DNA from: an uncultured Bacteriovorax sp.
GTDB taxonomy: Bacteria; Bdellovibrionota; Bacteriovoracia; Bacteriovoracales; Bacteriovoracaceae
Assembly: GCA_943914745.1 (NCBI GenBank)
Contig: CALUDF010000018.1
Span: 1 to 17,127 of the forward strand
Reading direction: 5' to 3'
DNA length: 17,127 nucleotides
Below, in pieces: positions 7,375 through 14,303 of the stretch. A program made the position numbers and the translations under genes. Under the pieces are notes generated by a model, which saw only the letters and a program-made list of their open reading frames with translations, had not been told where the DNA came from and did no database searches. Every line of letters begins with the position of its first letter. Within the stretch, counting starts at the first letter, position 1.

Positions 7375-7950
7375 ATGAACGCTAAAAGCAACAACACAAA
7401 AAACGAAGCCCTCTCTTTGGCCAAAGAATACCTGCAAACCCTGGGCTTTAGTGGTTTTAGCTTTCAGACCATTGCCGACTCTCTTGGAATCAAGAAGGCG
7501 AGCCTCCATTATTATTTCTCTTCTAAAGAAGACATGGGCATTGCACTTTTAGAGGATTATGAGGAAGGGCATAAGACTTGGGCGATAAAAGTGCAGGATC
7601 TGCCATCAAAGGTGAAGCTGGAGAAAATGGTCAAGGGGTTTAGCTCTCTGAGTGCTAAACACAATATGATTTGCCCCGTGGGAGCTTTCACGTCTGATTT
7701 TTATTCTGTCTCACCCAAGATGAAAAAGAGACTGCAAGAATTTCATTTCCTCATCCGCGACTGGCTGGTGGAGACGATTGATCAGGGAAAAAAAGAAGGG
7801 ACGATAAAAAAAACCACTAACAGCACACTGGCCGCTGATTTATTCCTCACCACCCTTCAAGGTGGCGTTCAAGTGGCGCGCATCAGAGGAGAGCAGGAGA
7901 GTTTGAAAAAAATGCTCGAGGCCCTTTTGGATCAACTTCATGGCAAATAA
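7375..7950 (+). CDS. TetR/AcrR-family repressor
   Basis: A 191-residue regulator. The N-terminal helix-turn-helix, residues about 24-46, has the family pattern (FSFQTIADSLGIKKASLHYYFSSKEDM). The C-terminal helical domain should bind an inducer; given the divergent thiolase operon, an acyl-CoA or fatty acid is a fair guess, but nothing in the sequence proves it. One Cys, in ICPVGAF, is in the ligand domain. The frame extends 12 codons upstream, but those codons run through the promoter and operator, so ATG 7375 is chosen although it lacks a ribosome site. Its last 11 bases overlap the start of the VF530-type gene, so the two are co-transcribed and probably coupled. Confidence 0.88.
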   Translation: MNAKSNNTKNEALSLAKEYLQTLGFSGFSFQTIADSLGIKKASLHYYFSSKEDMGIALLEDYEEGHKTWAIKVQDLPSKVKLEKMVKGFSSLSAKHNMICPVGAFTSDFYSVSPKMKKRLQEFHFLIRDWLVETIDQGKKEGTIKKTTNSTLAADLFLTTLQGGVQVARIRGEQESLKKMLEALLDQLHGK

Positions 7951-8176
7951 CAATAATCCTCTTCACGGAAAAACACTCGAAGCAATCGTCACGGAGCTCG
8001 TCGAGTTCTATGGCTTTCCCGAGCTTTCACATTTAATCGACATCAACTGCTTTAAGGTTAACCCAAGCGTGAAGTCGAGCCTGACATTCCTCCGAAAAAC
8101 TCCCTGGGCAAGGACGAAGGTTGAAAATCTCTACGTCGCCTACTTGCGCGAAAAGAGTGATTCGAATTCACCGTAG
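7940..8176 (+). CDS. VF530 family (DUF2132) DNA-binding protein
   Basis: A 78-residue protein with the family signature nearly end to end: NNPLHGKTLEAIV, ELVEFYGFPELS, INCFKVNPSVKSSL, FLRKTPWARTKVENLY. VF530 proteins are small helical proteins reported to bind double-stranded DNA; their cellular job is unclear. The ATG lies inside the end of tetR (11-base overlap), so it is probably made from the same, perhaps leaderless, transcript. Its 3' end overlaps the convergent msrB gene by 37 bases. The family call is firm; pairing with the TetR protein is only implied by context. Confidence 0.88.
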   Translation: MANNNNPLHGKTLEAIVTELVEFYGFPELSHLIDINCFKVNPSVKSSLTFLRKTPWARTKVENLYVAYLREKSDSNSP

Positions 8177-8655
8177 CCAGACTCCTTTAATTTTTCCTTT
8201 GGAATAAATCTCATGGAAGCTGAGTTCATGCAGTAGCGAAGTCCTGTGGGGTGAGGGCCATCATCAAAGACGTGGCCTAGGTGGGAATTAGCGTGTTTAC
8301 TTCTGACCTCAGTGCGCGCTCCAAGAAAGAGGCTGTTTTCTTTTTTCTCTGTTAGGTTCTCTTTAACGAGAGGGCGAGAAAAACTAGGCCATCCGGTTCC
8401 TGAATCATATTTATCCAGGGAGCTAAAAAGCGGCTCACCTGAGACGATGTCGACGTAAATGCCTTCTTTTTTATTGTCGTGAAATTCATTCTTAAAAGGG
8501 CGCTCTGTTCCTTCTTCTTGAGTGACTTCATACTGGATGGGAGTGAGCTTCTTTTTAAGCTCGGCCTTAAGTGGCATCTTAAAACTGCTTGCCTCCCAGG
8601 CAAGAAGGTAATGAGGAAAAAGAGAGAGAATGATGAGTAGTGTTTTCATATTCAT
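8140..8655 (-). CDS. msrB: Secreted peptide methionine-R-sulfoxide reductase, single Cys
   Basis: A 171-residue MsrB, which reduces methionine-R-sulfoxide in proteins. Residues 1-20 are a signal peptide (MNMKTLLIILSLFPHYLLAW), so it acts in the periplasm or outside. Core motifs are YVDIVSGEPLFSS, KYDSGTGWPSF, the HANSHLGHVFDDG loop and catalytic Cys142 in RYCMNSASMRF. The zinc-site CxxC pairs of some MsrBs are absent. Cys142 is the only cysteine: Thr87 stands where many relatives have the recycling Cys (GCGWPSF), so an outside thiol must regenerate it. The long frame begins at 8751, but AAAGG nine bases before ATG 8655 and the signal peptide fix the start. It follows the REC/PilZ-like gene by 71 bases on the same strand. 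Confidence 0.9.
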   Translation of the reverse strand: MNMKTLLIILSLFPHYLLAWEASSFKMPLKAELKKKLTPIQYEVTQEEGTERPFKNEFHDNKKEGIYVDIVSGEPLFSSLDKYDSGTGWPSFSRPLVKENLTEKKENSLFLGARTEVRSKHANSHLGHVFDDGPHPTGLRYCMNSASMRFIPKEKLKESGYGEFESLFSRK

Positions 8656-8726
8656 GATCATCTGCCTTTGAGCGACCAATAGCAACTTAAGCTTTCTCGT
8701 GTCTGGCTTTTGTATTAGCTTTTGAA

Positions 8727-10172
8727 CTAGAAAGAAGTGTTTAATTTCCACTCTTCAAACCCAGAGACCCTGATTTTTTCGACGGTCGCCTTGATCATTT
8801 CATTGTCGGAGACGGTCTGTCCCATGAAGATGCACTGGTGGTAGATGTCGGTATTGCCTTTTTTGTTGATGAAACTTCTAAAGTATTGCATGCGGTTCAT
8901 TCCCAGATGGGTGAAGCCTTGGGCCGTGATTTCAAAGGCACAGTAAGAGGACATGGCAAAAGGCAGGAAGACACCAATGCCCGTAATGGCGAGCTCACTC
9001 AAGCGGCAAGGAGAGTGAAGGCTCATGCGGCTGTAGACAGAGTACTTATTAAAATAAATTTTTCCAGCACTGACATCAGGGTTACTCGCCAGCATTTTCT
9101 CGTCGAGCTTTTGCACCATGGATTCAAGCAGCTTGCTCTCGATTCCTTTAGGCACGTGCATGGCAAAGTCGAAATCCTTTTTATATTTCTCCAAATCAGT
9201 CGTGCCTTCATTGTCGTAGGTCACGCAATAACAGAAATGACTCTGGATGAATTTCTTAAGCGGCTCAAACTTGCTTCTGTTTTTCTCAATCATCTGGCGG
9301 TCAATGAGCACCAGGTGGGGAAGTTGGTAATTGAGCTCATCAAGAAAATTCTCCAGGTTCGCAAACCCACGGGCACAGTAGCGCTGATCAAGTTTGATCA
9401 TCGTTTTTATGGCCTCGCGGTTATTGACGTCTTGTTCGTAATAGACAACTTTAACTGGTTTGTATTTCGAGATGTCCTGGTTGTTTTCAATAAAAGATGA
9501 GAGTCGCTTTTTGTCGGTCTCAGGCTTCTTTGAATCAATTTTACACAAATACCCATTGGCGTATTGGTAATAGCGCCCAATCGGGTTTTTCTCGATAATG
9601 GTTAGTTTCACATCTTTTATGTCGAGCTCGTCAAAGAGAGGATTTCTCATCTCGATGGTGTGTCCTGGATTTAAATCCAGATTCACTTCGACATAACACT
9701 GGGTGGATGAGAGCCAGCCAATGCGCCCGAAGGTCGAGAACTCACCATCGGCGAGAAATTCAACCGGCTTGTATTCGATGACCTGGGGATCGGGATTTTT
9801 TAAGTTTAAAAACCACTTAATTAAATTTCTAAAGAATTTAGGAGAAGGTGTGTAGCCGCGACCTCGGTAGAGAATCTGGCTGGCACCGGCAATGATCAGT
9901 GACTTTTTAAATTCAGCAGAAGTGTCGGCCGTCACAACGATAAACATCGTGTTTCTGGCAAAAACGTGGTTTCTGATTTTAGCGATGAATTTCTCTGGCA
10001 TGATGGCAGAGTCGTCACCATTTAAAACAACGATGGCCGGGAGCTCTTGAAGAATGAACTGTTCACCTGTAGACGTTGTTTTTAAGTGCTTAAGCGCAAG
10101 CTCATCCTGTAAAAGGGCATTACTTACAAACCAGAACAGCTCAGCACCTTGGTCGATTACCGCGATACTCAT
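8727..10172 (-). CDS. Tandem REC/PilZ-like signalling protein (REC-PilZ-REC-PilZ)
   Basis: A 481-residue soluble protein that I read as two repeats of receiver plus beta-barrel. Residues 1-122 are receiver-like but with Asn51 in place of the phospho-Asp and no PK motif. Residues about 130-212 are a PilZ-like beta barrel without RxxxR. Residues about 238-358 are a second receiver with plausible E246/D248, D291, T318 and K342, so phosphorylation is possible. Residues about 370-475 are a second barrel with PilZ-like CRLSELAITGIGVFLP but an incomplete c-di-GMP motif. Expected role: a phosphorylation-responsive adaptor. The order is inferred from strand patterns, not from a search. A good promoter at 10179-10207 ends six bases before the ATG. 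The largest open frame on the other strand here is a shadow. Confidence 0.6.
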   Translation of the reverse strand: MSIAVIDQGAELFWFVSNALLQDELALKHLKTTSTGEQFILQELPAIVVLNGDDSAIMPEKFIAKIRNHVFARNTMFIVVTADTSAEFKKSLIIAGASQILYRGRGYTPSPKFFRNLIKWFLNLKNPDPQVIEYKPVEFLADGEFSTFGRIGWLSSTQCYVEVNLDLNPGHTIEMRNPLFDELDIKDVKLTIIEKNPIGRYYQYANGYLCKIDSKKPETDKKRLSSFIENNQDISKYKPVKVVYYEQDVNNREAIKTMIKLDQRYCARGFANLENFLDELNYQLPHLVLIDRQMIEKNRSKFEPLKKFIQSHFCYCVTYDNEGTTDLEKYKKDFDFAMHVPKGIESKLLESMVQKLDEKMLASNPDVSAGKIYFNKYSVYSRMSLHSPCRLSELAITGIGVFLPFAMSSYCAFEITAQGFTHLGMNRMQYFRSFINKKGNTDIYHQCIFMGQTVSDNEMIKATVEKIRVSGFEEWKLNTSF

Positions 10173-10178
10173 ACCTAA

Positions 10179-10207
10179 ATTTTAACAGTGAACCAAATCC
10201 AGGTCAA
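10179..10207 (-). promoter_or_regulatory. Sigma-70-type promoter of the REC/PilZ-like gene
   Basis: Reading leftward: TTGACC (10207-10202), a 17-base spacer, TAAAAT (10184-10179), then six bases and ATG 10172. Ten of 12 consensus positions match. The predicted transcript start falls on or beside the start codon; the only ribosome-like bases (AGG) are one base from the ATG and would be absent or at the extreme end of the mRNA. It gives this gene its own promoter downstream of the MscS gene. Confidence 0.65.
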
Positions 10208-10238
10208 ACGGCCGATAAACACCTATTAAAAAGAGGGT

Positions 10239-11285
10239 TTAATCGTGGTCTTCTTCCTCTCGAGAAAGGCTCATCACTGGGGTTGCAAGGGTGAGGCGTT
10301 TGCGTTTGATGGACTCCAGGACATGGGTCACAACGACGTCTCCCACGCGGTATTTTCTCCCGTAATCGCTAACTGAGTAAAAGACTTTCATGGAAACCCA
10401 CGATTCCGTCACTTCCATGACCAGCACTCTTGGTTCAGGGTCATTTAAGATTTCAGGAATGGTGGCAAGACCTTCCAAAATGGCGGCCTTCGCTTTTAAG
10501 ATATCGACGTCAAAACGAAAACGAAAGGCCTGTGAAAACCTGGCGGGTTTATTCTTATCAGAAAAGATGAGAAGCTGGCTTTGAGCAATCGTCTTGTTGG
10601 GAATGACGATCAACTCATCTCCAAAACCTAGAAGGGAAGTCGCCCTCCAGGTGATCTCCTGGATTTGTCCCACCCATTTCTCGCTTGAATTATGCACTTC
10701 AACCCAATCGCCAATTTGAAAAGGTCTCTCAATTTGCAAGGCCACGCCAGAAAAAAGATTTCCTAGAGTGTCTTGAAGGGCAAGACCCAGGACAATGGTG
10801 AAAATGGCCGAAGTCGCAAGAACGGTCGCTAGGTTAAAACCAAAAACATCGGCCGCAATCCAGCTCACGACAAAAGTTGAAAAAAGAAGTGTGAATAAAT
10901 TGGCAATGAGTCTTGGGACCCCCTGGCTCATATTGGCCAGAAAGAGATAGAGATAAACGTAGATCTGGGCACAGCGGATGAGGACAGTGACGAGAATTAA
11001 AAAAGAGACGAGCCCTATATAGTTGGCCACTTTCAGTGAGAAGTAATCCGTCCAGGTTGCCTGCATTACTCCCCAATGAAAAAGAGCGAGGAGTGAGGCG
11101 AGGACTAAGTAGAGTCCTGTCCTGATGAATCGTCTTCTTAAGGTCGCATGCCTTTTTTCAGAAATGCGTTTTAAAAAGAGTTTGTAAAAAATCCAACCAA
11201 AGATGAGAGCGACAACTAAAACAGCAAATGATTCGAATTGAATGAAGTATTCAATTTTTTCAATGGGAAGCCTGGCCTGATCCAT
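10239..11285 (-). CDS. MscS-family mechanosensitive channel
   Basis: A 348-residue inner-membrane channel. Membrane helices lie at about 15-38, 53-73, 86-115 and 123-143, followed by the pore helix and signature at about 150-190 (LATSAIFTIVLGLALQD, then GNLFSGVALQIERPFQIGDWVEV). The beta domain and the C-terminal vestibule follow. The family opens on membrane tension and releases small solutes during osmotic downshock. Four helices before the pore is one to two more than E. coli MscS. AAGGA six bases before ATG 11285 is a clear ribosome site. Its start is 11 bases from the glutaminase stop, so the two genes are one transcript. Confidence 0.9.
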   Translation of the reverse strand: MDQARLPIEKIEYFIQFESFAVLVVALIFGWIFYKLFLKRISEKRHATLRRRFIRTGLYLVLASLLALFHWGVMQATWTDYFSLKVANYIGLVSFLILVTVLIRCAQIYVYLYLFLANMSQGVPRLIANLFTLLFSTFVVSWIAADVFGFNLATVLATSAIFTIVLGLALQDTLGNLFSGVALQIERPFQIGDWVEVHNSSEKWVGQIQEITWRATSLLGFGDELIVIPNKTIAQSQLLIFSDKNKPARFSQAFRFRFDVDILKAKAAILEGLATIPEILNDPEPRVLVMEVTESWVSMKVFYSVSDYGRKYRVGDVVVTHVLESIKRKRLTLATPVMSLSREEEDHD

Positions 11286-11296
11286 GGAAGGTCCTT

Positions 11297-12220
11297 TTAT
11301 GATTTAAAAATGTTCAGATTATATTTTTGGACTAAGTCTTTAATCGCCTTTACTGAGCGCACGGAGTGCCCGTGTTGATCAATAAGAGGAGAGTAGGCGG
11401 CAATTCCCATTTTTCCAGGAACCACGGCCAGGATGCATCCGCTCACGCCGCTTTTTGCGGGAAGCCCAACCGTATAGGCCCATTCTCCGGCAGTGTCGTA
11501 CATTCCACAAGTAAACATCAGGCTTAAAATGTCGCTGACGTACTCTTCTTTAATCACTCGCTTTTGGCTTTTTGGTTGAACACCGTTATTGGCCAGAGTG
11601 GCGGCCATGGCAGCGAGGTCATGAGTGTTAACCAGAACTGAGCACTGCTTAAAATAAAGGTCTAGCGACTCATCAATATCGTCTCCAATCACATCAAAAT
11701 GCCTGAGCAGATGAGCGATAGAGCGGTTTCTGTGGGCCGTTTTTTTCTCAGAGAGAAAAACGGACTCGTCGATACTCACCGGGTGATTTACATAATCACT
11801 AAAGAGGTTGAGAATGCGCTCTAACCTTTTGGCTTTTCCTTTATCTTGAATGAAACTGCTAATGGCAATGGCCCCAGAATTAATCATTGGATTGTATGGT
11901 CTGTGAGTGTTTTTCTCTAATTCGACGATAGAGTTGAACGCTTCACCACTAGGTTCGACTCCAACACGGCTTCTGATAAATTCTCTCCCGTGCTCTTCCA
12001 GTGCCATTCCGTAGACAAAAGGTTTTGAAGCTGATTGCAGAGTGAAATTCTGCTCAACACTTCCGGCAGAGTAAACGTCACCTTCCACGGTCACGACGGC
12101 AATTCCAAAGTAATCAGGATTGACTTTAGCCAGCTCCGGAATGTAGCTGGCCTGCGCTCCACTTTTTTCAGCAGAGTATTTTTTGATTAAGTCTTTTAAA
12201 AAAACATTCATGTATTCCAT
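11297..12220 (-). CDS. glsA: Glutaminase (L-glutamine to glutamate and ammonia)
   Basis: A 307-residue cytosolic glutaminase of the serine-dependent, beta-lactamase-fold family. The S-x-x-K catalytic pair is Ser63/Lys66 in QSASKPF. Other family segments are SGEAFNSI, RPYNPMINSGAI, a Tyr/Asn-rich middle with NTHDLAAMAATLANNGV, MYDTAGEWAYTVGLPAKSGVSGCI and a final PGKMGIAAYSPLID. The length is normal. The start is either ATG 12220 or TTG 12226; AGGA is 12 bases before the first and 6 before the second. It follows the sulfur-transport genes by about 31 bases on the same strand and precedes the MscS gene by 11 bases. It could supply glutamate as an osmolyte or ammonia against acid. Confidence 0.93.
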   Translation of the reverse strand: MEYMNVFLKDLIKKYSAEKSGAQASYIPELAKVNPDYFGIAVVTVEGDVYSAGSVEQNFTLQSASKPFVYGMALEEHGREFIRSRVGVEPSGEAFNSIVELEKNTHRPYNPMINSGAIAISSFIQDKGKAKRLERILNLFSDYVNHPVSIDESVFLSEKKTAHRNRSIAHLLRHFDVIGDDIDESLDLYFKQCSVLVNTHDLAAMAATLANNGVQPKSQKRVIKEEYVSDILSLMFTCGMYDTAGEWAYTVGLPAKSGVSGCILAVVPGKMGIAAYSPLIDQHGHSVRSVKAIKDLVQKYNLNIFKS

Positions 12221-12251
12221 AGTCAAAATATATCCTGCGCTAAAGCAATCG

Positions 12252-12671
12252 TCACGGTGTTTTAGTTCTTAAGTAAGAAAATCCTCTCATCCCGATAAGC
12301 ATGCTGACGACAAAAAGAAGAATGTCTCTTTGGCCGCTAATGAGATCAACCAGTGCTGGACCTGGGCAAATGCCACTCCAGCCCCAACCAATGCCAAAGA
12401 GAGCTGCTCCTAAGATAAGCGAGTGATCGATTTGTTTTTTCTCAGGCAGATGAAAGCTCGCCTCAAAAAGAGGTTTTTTTCTTTTTGAAATCAATTGAAA
12501 GAAGAAAGAGAAAATAAAAATTGCACCAATCATGACGGCCATGAGACTTGGGTTCCATTCTCCAGTAAGGTCTAAGAAGCCTTGAACGATATGCGGTTGA
12601 GTCATTCCCGAAAGACCAAGCCCCAAAGAGAAGAGGAGTCCTGAGAGAAAAGGGAAGAAAAAACGCTTCAT
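12252..12671 (-). CDS. YeeE/YedE-type sulfur transporter, second half (DUF6691-like)
   Basis: A 139-residue membrane protein with about four helices. The segments GLGLSGMTQPHIVQGFLDLTGEW and FGIGWGWSGICPGPALVDL are typical of the second half of split YeeE/YedE transporters, with the conserved Cys in the ICPGP loop. The family imports thiosulfate or related reduced sulfur through conserved cysteines. ATG 12671 overlaps the first half's stop as ATGA, and AGGAG lies six bases upstream, so translation is coupled. An in-frame ATG at 12677 lies too close to that ribosome site. It acts with the first half as one channel. Glutaminase follows on the same strand. Confidence 0.85.
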   Translation of the reverse strand: MKRFFFPFLSGLLFSLGLGLSGMTQPHIVQGFLDLTGEWNPSLMAVMIGAIFIFSFFFQLISKRKKPLFEASFHLPEKKQIDHSLILGAALFGIGWGWSGICPGPALVDLISGQRDILLFVVSMLIGMRGFSYLRTKTP

Positions 12672-13075
12672 GACCATCTCCTGATAAAAAAGACAGTTAA
12701 TATCCCAAAGGCCATAAAAATGAGTGTCGCACTAATTGAGCGCAGACTAAAGCGAGATATCCCACAAACGCCGTGCCCGGAAGTGCAGCCATTGGCCATG
12801 GCCGTGCCTATGCCTACCAAAAATCCAGAGGCCATGAATTCCAGAGGTGTGCGCTCACTGATAAAGGTAAAACTCTCAGGTTTAAAAAACCAAAGAAGAA
12901 TCCCCCCTAAAAAAAGTCCTGCTAAAAAGACCCAGCGCCATGCTTCTTCTTTGGAAAGAGGTGAAGCAAGCAATCTTCCCAGGATTCCACTGACCCCTAG
13001 TAGGCGTCCATTGCCCCAGTAAAGAAGTGCCGCAGAAGTTCCAATTAAAATTCCACCGAAAAGAGCATTAATCAT
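12668..13075 (-). CDS. YeeE/YedE-type sulfur transporter, first half
   Basis: A 135-residue membrane protein with about four helices and the family motif NGCTSGHGVCGISRFSLRS, whose cysteines are thought to pass thiosulfate or polysulfide through the membrane. It is half the size of full-length YeeE; the other half is the next, ATGA-coupled gene. The frame runs on upstream to 13198, but that extension would cross the operator and the divergent regulator, so ATG 13075 is used. The ribosome site is weak. It shares the 13076-13123 region with the divergent SqrR/BigR-like regulator, which probably represses it until reactive sulfur appears. Confidence 0.85.
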   Translation of the reverse strand: MINALFGGILIGTSAALLYWGNGRLLGVSGILGRLLASPLSKEEAWRWVFLAGLFLGGILLWFFKPESFTFISERTPLEFMASGFLVGIGTAMANGCTSGHGVCGISRFSLRSISATLIFMAFGILTVFFIRRWS

Positions 13076-13086
13076 GATTGGTTCTC

Positions 13087-13115
13087 TTGAACATATTATA
13101 AAATTATAATATTCT
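13087..13115 (+). promoter_or_regulatory. Promoter of the SqrR/BigR-like gene
   Basis: TTGAAC at 13087-13092, a 17-base spacer and TATTCT at 13110-13115, ending eight bases before ATG 13124. A perfect TATAAT at 13105-13110 is an alternative -10 with a poor -35. Either way the leader would be about seven bases or fewer, with no ribosome site. Confidence 0.5.
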
Positions 13116-13121
13116 AATATT
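13095..13121. promoter_or_regulatory. AT-rich double operator in the divergent sulfur region
   Basis: Two overlapping inverted repeats: ATTATAA-N2-TTATAAT at 13095-13110 and AATATT-CT-AATATT at 13108-13121. They cover the -10 of the regulator gene and TATAAT-like -10 candidates on the other strand. BigR/SqrR-type repressors are known to use AT-rich palindromes in such shared regions. The site should control both the transporter pair and the regulator-dioxygenase pair. Confidence 0.65.
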
Positions 13122-13123
13122 GT

Positions 13124-13420
13124 ATGAAAGCGAACAAAAAAATGCGAAAAATGACAATGGAAGTATCCTTGACTCTCAAGGCCCTGGCACATCCGCAAAG
13201 ACTTCTCATCCTGTGTTATCTCTTGGAAGGAGAAAAGAGCGTCTCCGAAATCAGCGCAAAAACTGAGTTATCTCAGTCCCAGACCTCGCAGTTTCTTATC
13301 CGCATGCAAAAAGAAGGTGTTTTGACGTCAAAAAAGGCCGGTAACTTTTCAATGTATGCTCTTTCTGATAAAAAAATAAGAAAACTTATTTTATCTCTGG
13401 ATAAAATATTTTGCTCCTAG
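13124..13420 (+). CDS. ArsR-family repressor, SqrR/BigR persulfide-sensor type
   Basis: A 98-residue winged-helix repressor. LKALAHPQRLLILCYLLEGEKSVSEI is the subfamily hallmark, and the recognition helix is LSQSQTSQFLIRMQKEG. It has just two cysteines, Cys31 and Cys97, 66 residues apart, the same separation as the sensing pair in SqrR (41/107) and BigR (42/108). In those proteins, sulfide-derived persulfides link the two Cys and release DNA. The metal-site pattern of arsenic or zinc ArsR sensors is absent. The dioxygenase gene starts 31 bases after it, so it is cotranscribed. No ribosome site precedes the ATG; downstream in-frame ATGs (codons 7, 10, 12) lack one too. Confidence 0.88.
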   Translation: MKANKKMRKMTMEVSLTLKALAHPQRLLILCYLLEGEKSVSEISAKTELSQSQTSQFLIRMQKEGVLTSKKAGNFSMYALSDKKIRKLILSLDKIFCS

Positions 13421-13451
13421 TTAAGAGACCTAATAAATCCAATGAGGGATG

Positions 13452-14303
13452 ATGAACGTTCAACATTTTTTTGATAAAGAGACTTCCACCCTGAGCTACA
13501 TCGTGTATGACCACAATACAAAAGATGCAGTGATTATTGACCCTGTTCTCGATTACGATCCGGCCTCTGGATTTATTGAAAACAATAGCCTTAAATTAAT
13601 TTTGGATTTCATTAAAGAGCACAGGCTCAAACCTCATTATTGCCTGGAAACCCATGCCCACGCGGACCACTTATCGAGCTCGCAAGAGTTAAAAAAATAC
13701 TTTCCAGAGATAAAAATCGCTATCAGCGAAAACATCCAAAAGGTGCAAAAGTCTTTTAAAGATGTCTTTCATTTTGGTGATGAATTTAAAACTAACGGTT
13801 CTCAATTTGATAAGCTTATTAAAAATCATGAGGATTTTTCTGCAGGATCTATTAAGATTCATGCGATCCCGACTCCCGGGCATACTCCGGCGTGTTTAAG
13901 TTACCACATCAATAATATGATCTTTTGTGGAGACGCGCTTTTTGTAGAAGACGCAGGAACAGGCAGGTGCGATTTTCCAGATGGAAGTGCAGAGGAGTTG
14001 TACACATCAGTTCACGACAATCTTTATACGCTTCCTGATGAAACCATCGTCTTTGTGGGCCACGATTATCAGCCAAATGGCAGAGAGCTGCGTTTTGAGA
14101 CGACGATCGGGCACTCAAAAAAACTCAATACCCACTTAAAAGAAGAAACTTCAAAAGAAGACTACATCGCTTTTCGCGAAGCCCGCGACAAAACCCTCAA
14201 GGCCCCAAGGCTGCTTTTTGCGAGCATTCAGGTCAATATCAATGCAGGTGTCTTGCCTAGAGAATTGAAGATGCCACTTTTTAACAAGATGAAAAAAATT
14301 TAA
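13452..14303 (+). CDS. Persulfide dioxygenase-like MBL-fold protein (ETHE1/Blh type)
   Basis: A 283-residue metallo-beta-lactamase-fold protein. The metal motif is THAHADH (His68, His70, Asp72, His73), then His144 in TPGHTP, Asp161 in FCGDALF and His204 in VGHDYQ. The GRCDF segment after Asp161 and the GSAEELY stretch are typical of persulfide dioxygenases, which use one iron to oxidise glutathione persulfide to sulfite. No rhodanese or DUF442 domain is fused, unlike some relatives. GAGGG sits just before the paired ATGs 13449 and 13452; the second is better spaced. Its end overlaps the convergent PAP2 gene by four bases. With the regulator and transporter it forms a reactive-sulfur module. 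Confidence 0.88.
   Translation: MNVQHFFDKETSTLSYIVYDHNTKDAVIIDPVLDYDPASGFIENNSLKLILDFIKEHRLKPHYCLETHAHADHLSSSQELKKYFPEIKIAISENIQKVQKSFKDVFHFGDEFKTNGSQFDKLIKNHEDFSAGSIKIHAIPTPGHTPACLSYHINNMIFCGDALFVEDAGTGRCDFPDGSAEELYTSVHDNLYTLPDETIVFVGHDYQPNGRELRFETTIGHSKKLNTHLKEETSKEDYIAFREARDKTLKAPRLLFASIQVNINAGVLPRELKMPLFNKMKKI

Noticed and set aside
8838..9500. 220-codon open frame on the + strand
   Set aside because: It lies fully inside the REC/PilZ-like gene on the other strand, has no ribosome site, and its product is low-information (rich in Val, His, Phe) with no domain pattern.
13124..13198. Extension of the first YeeE half to a start at 13198
   Set aside because: It would run through the divergent regulator gene and the operator, and the added residues do not look like a membrane protein of this family; ATG 13075 gives the family N-terminus.
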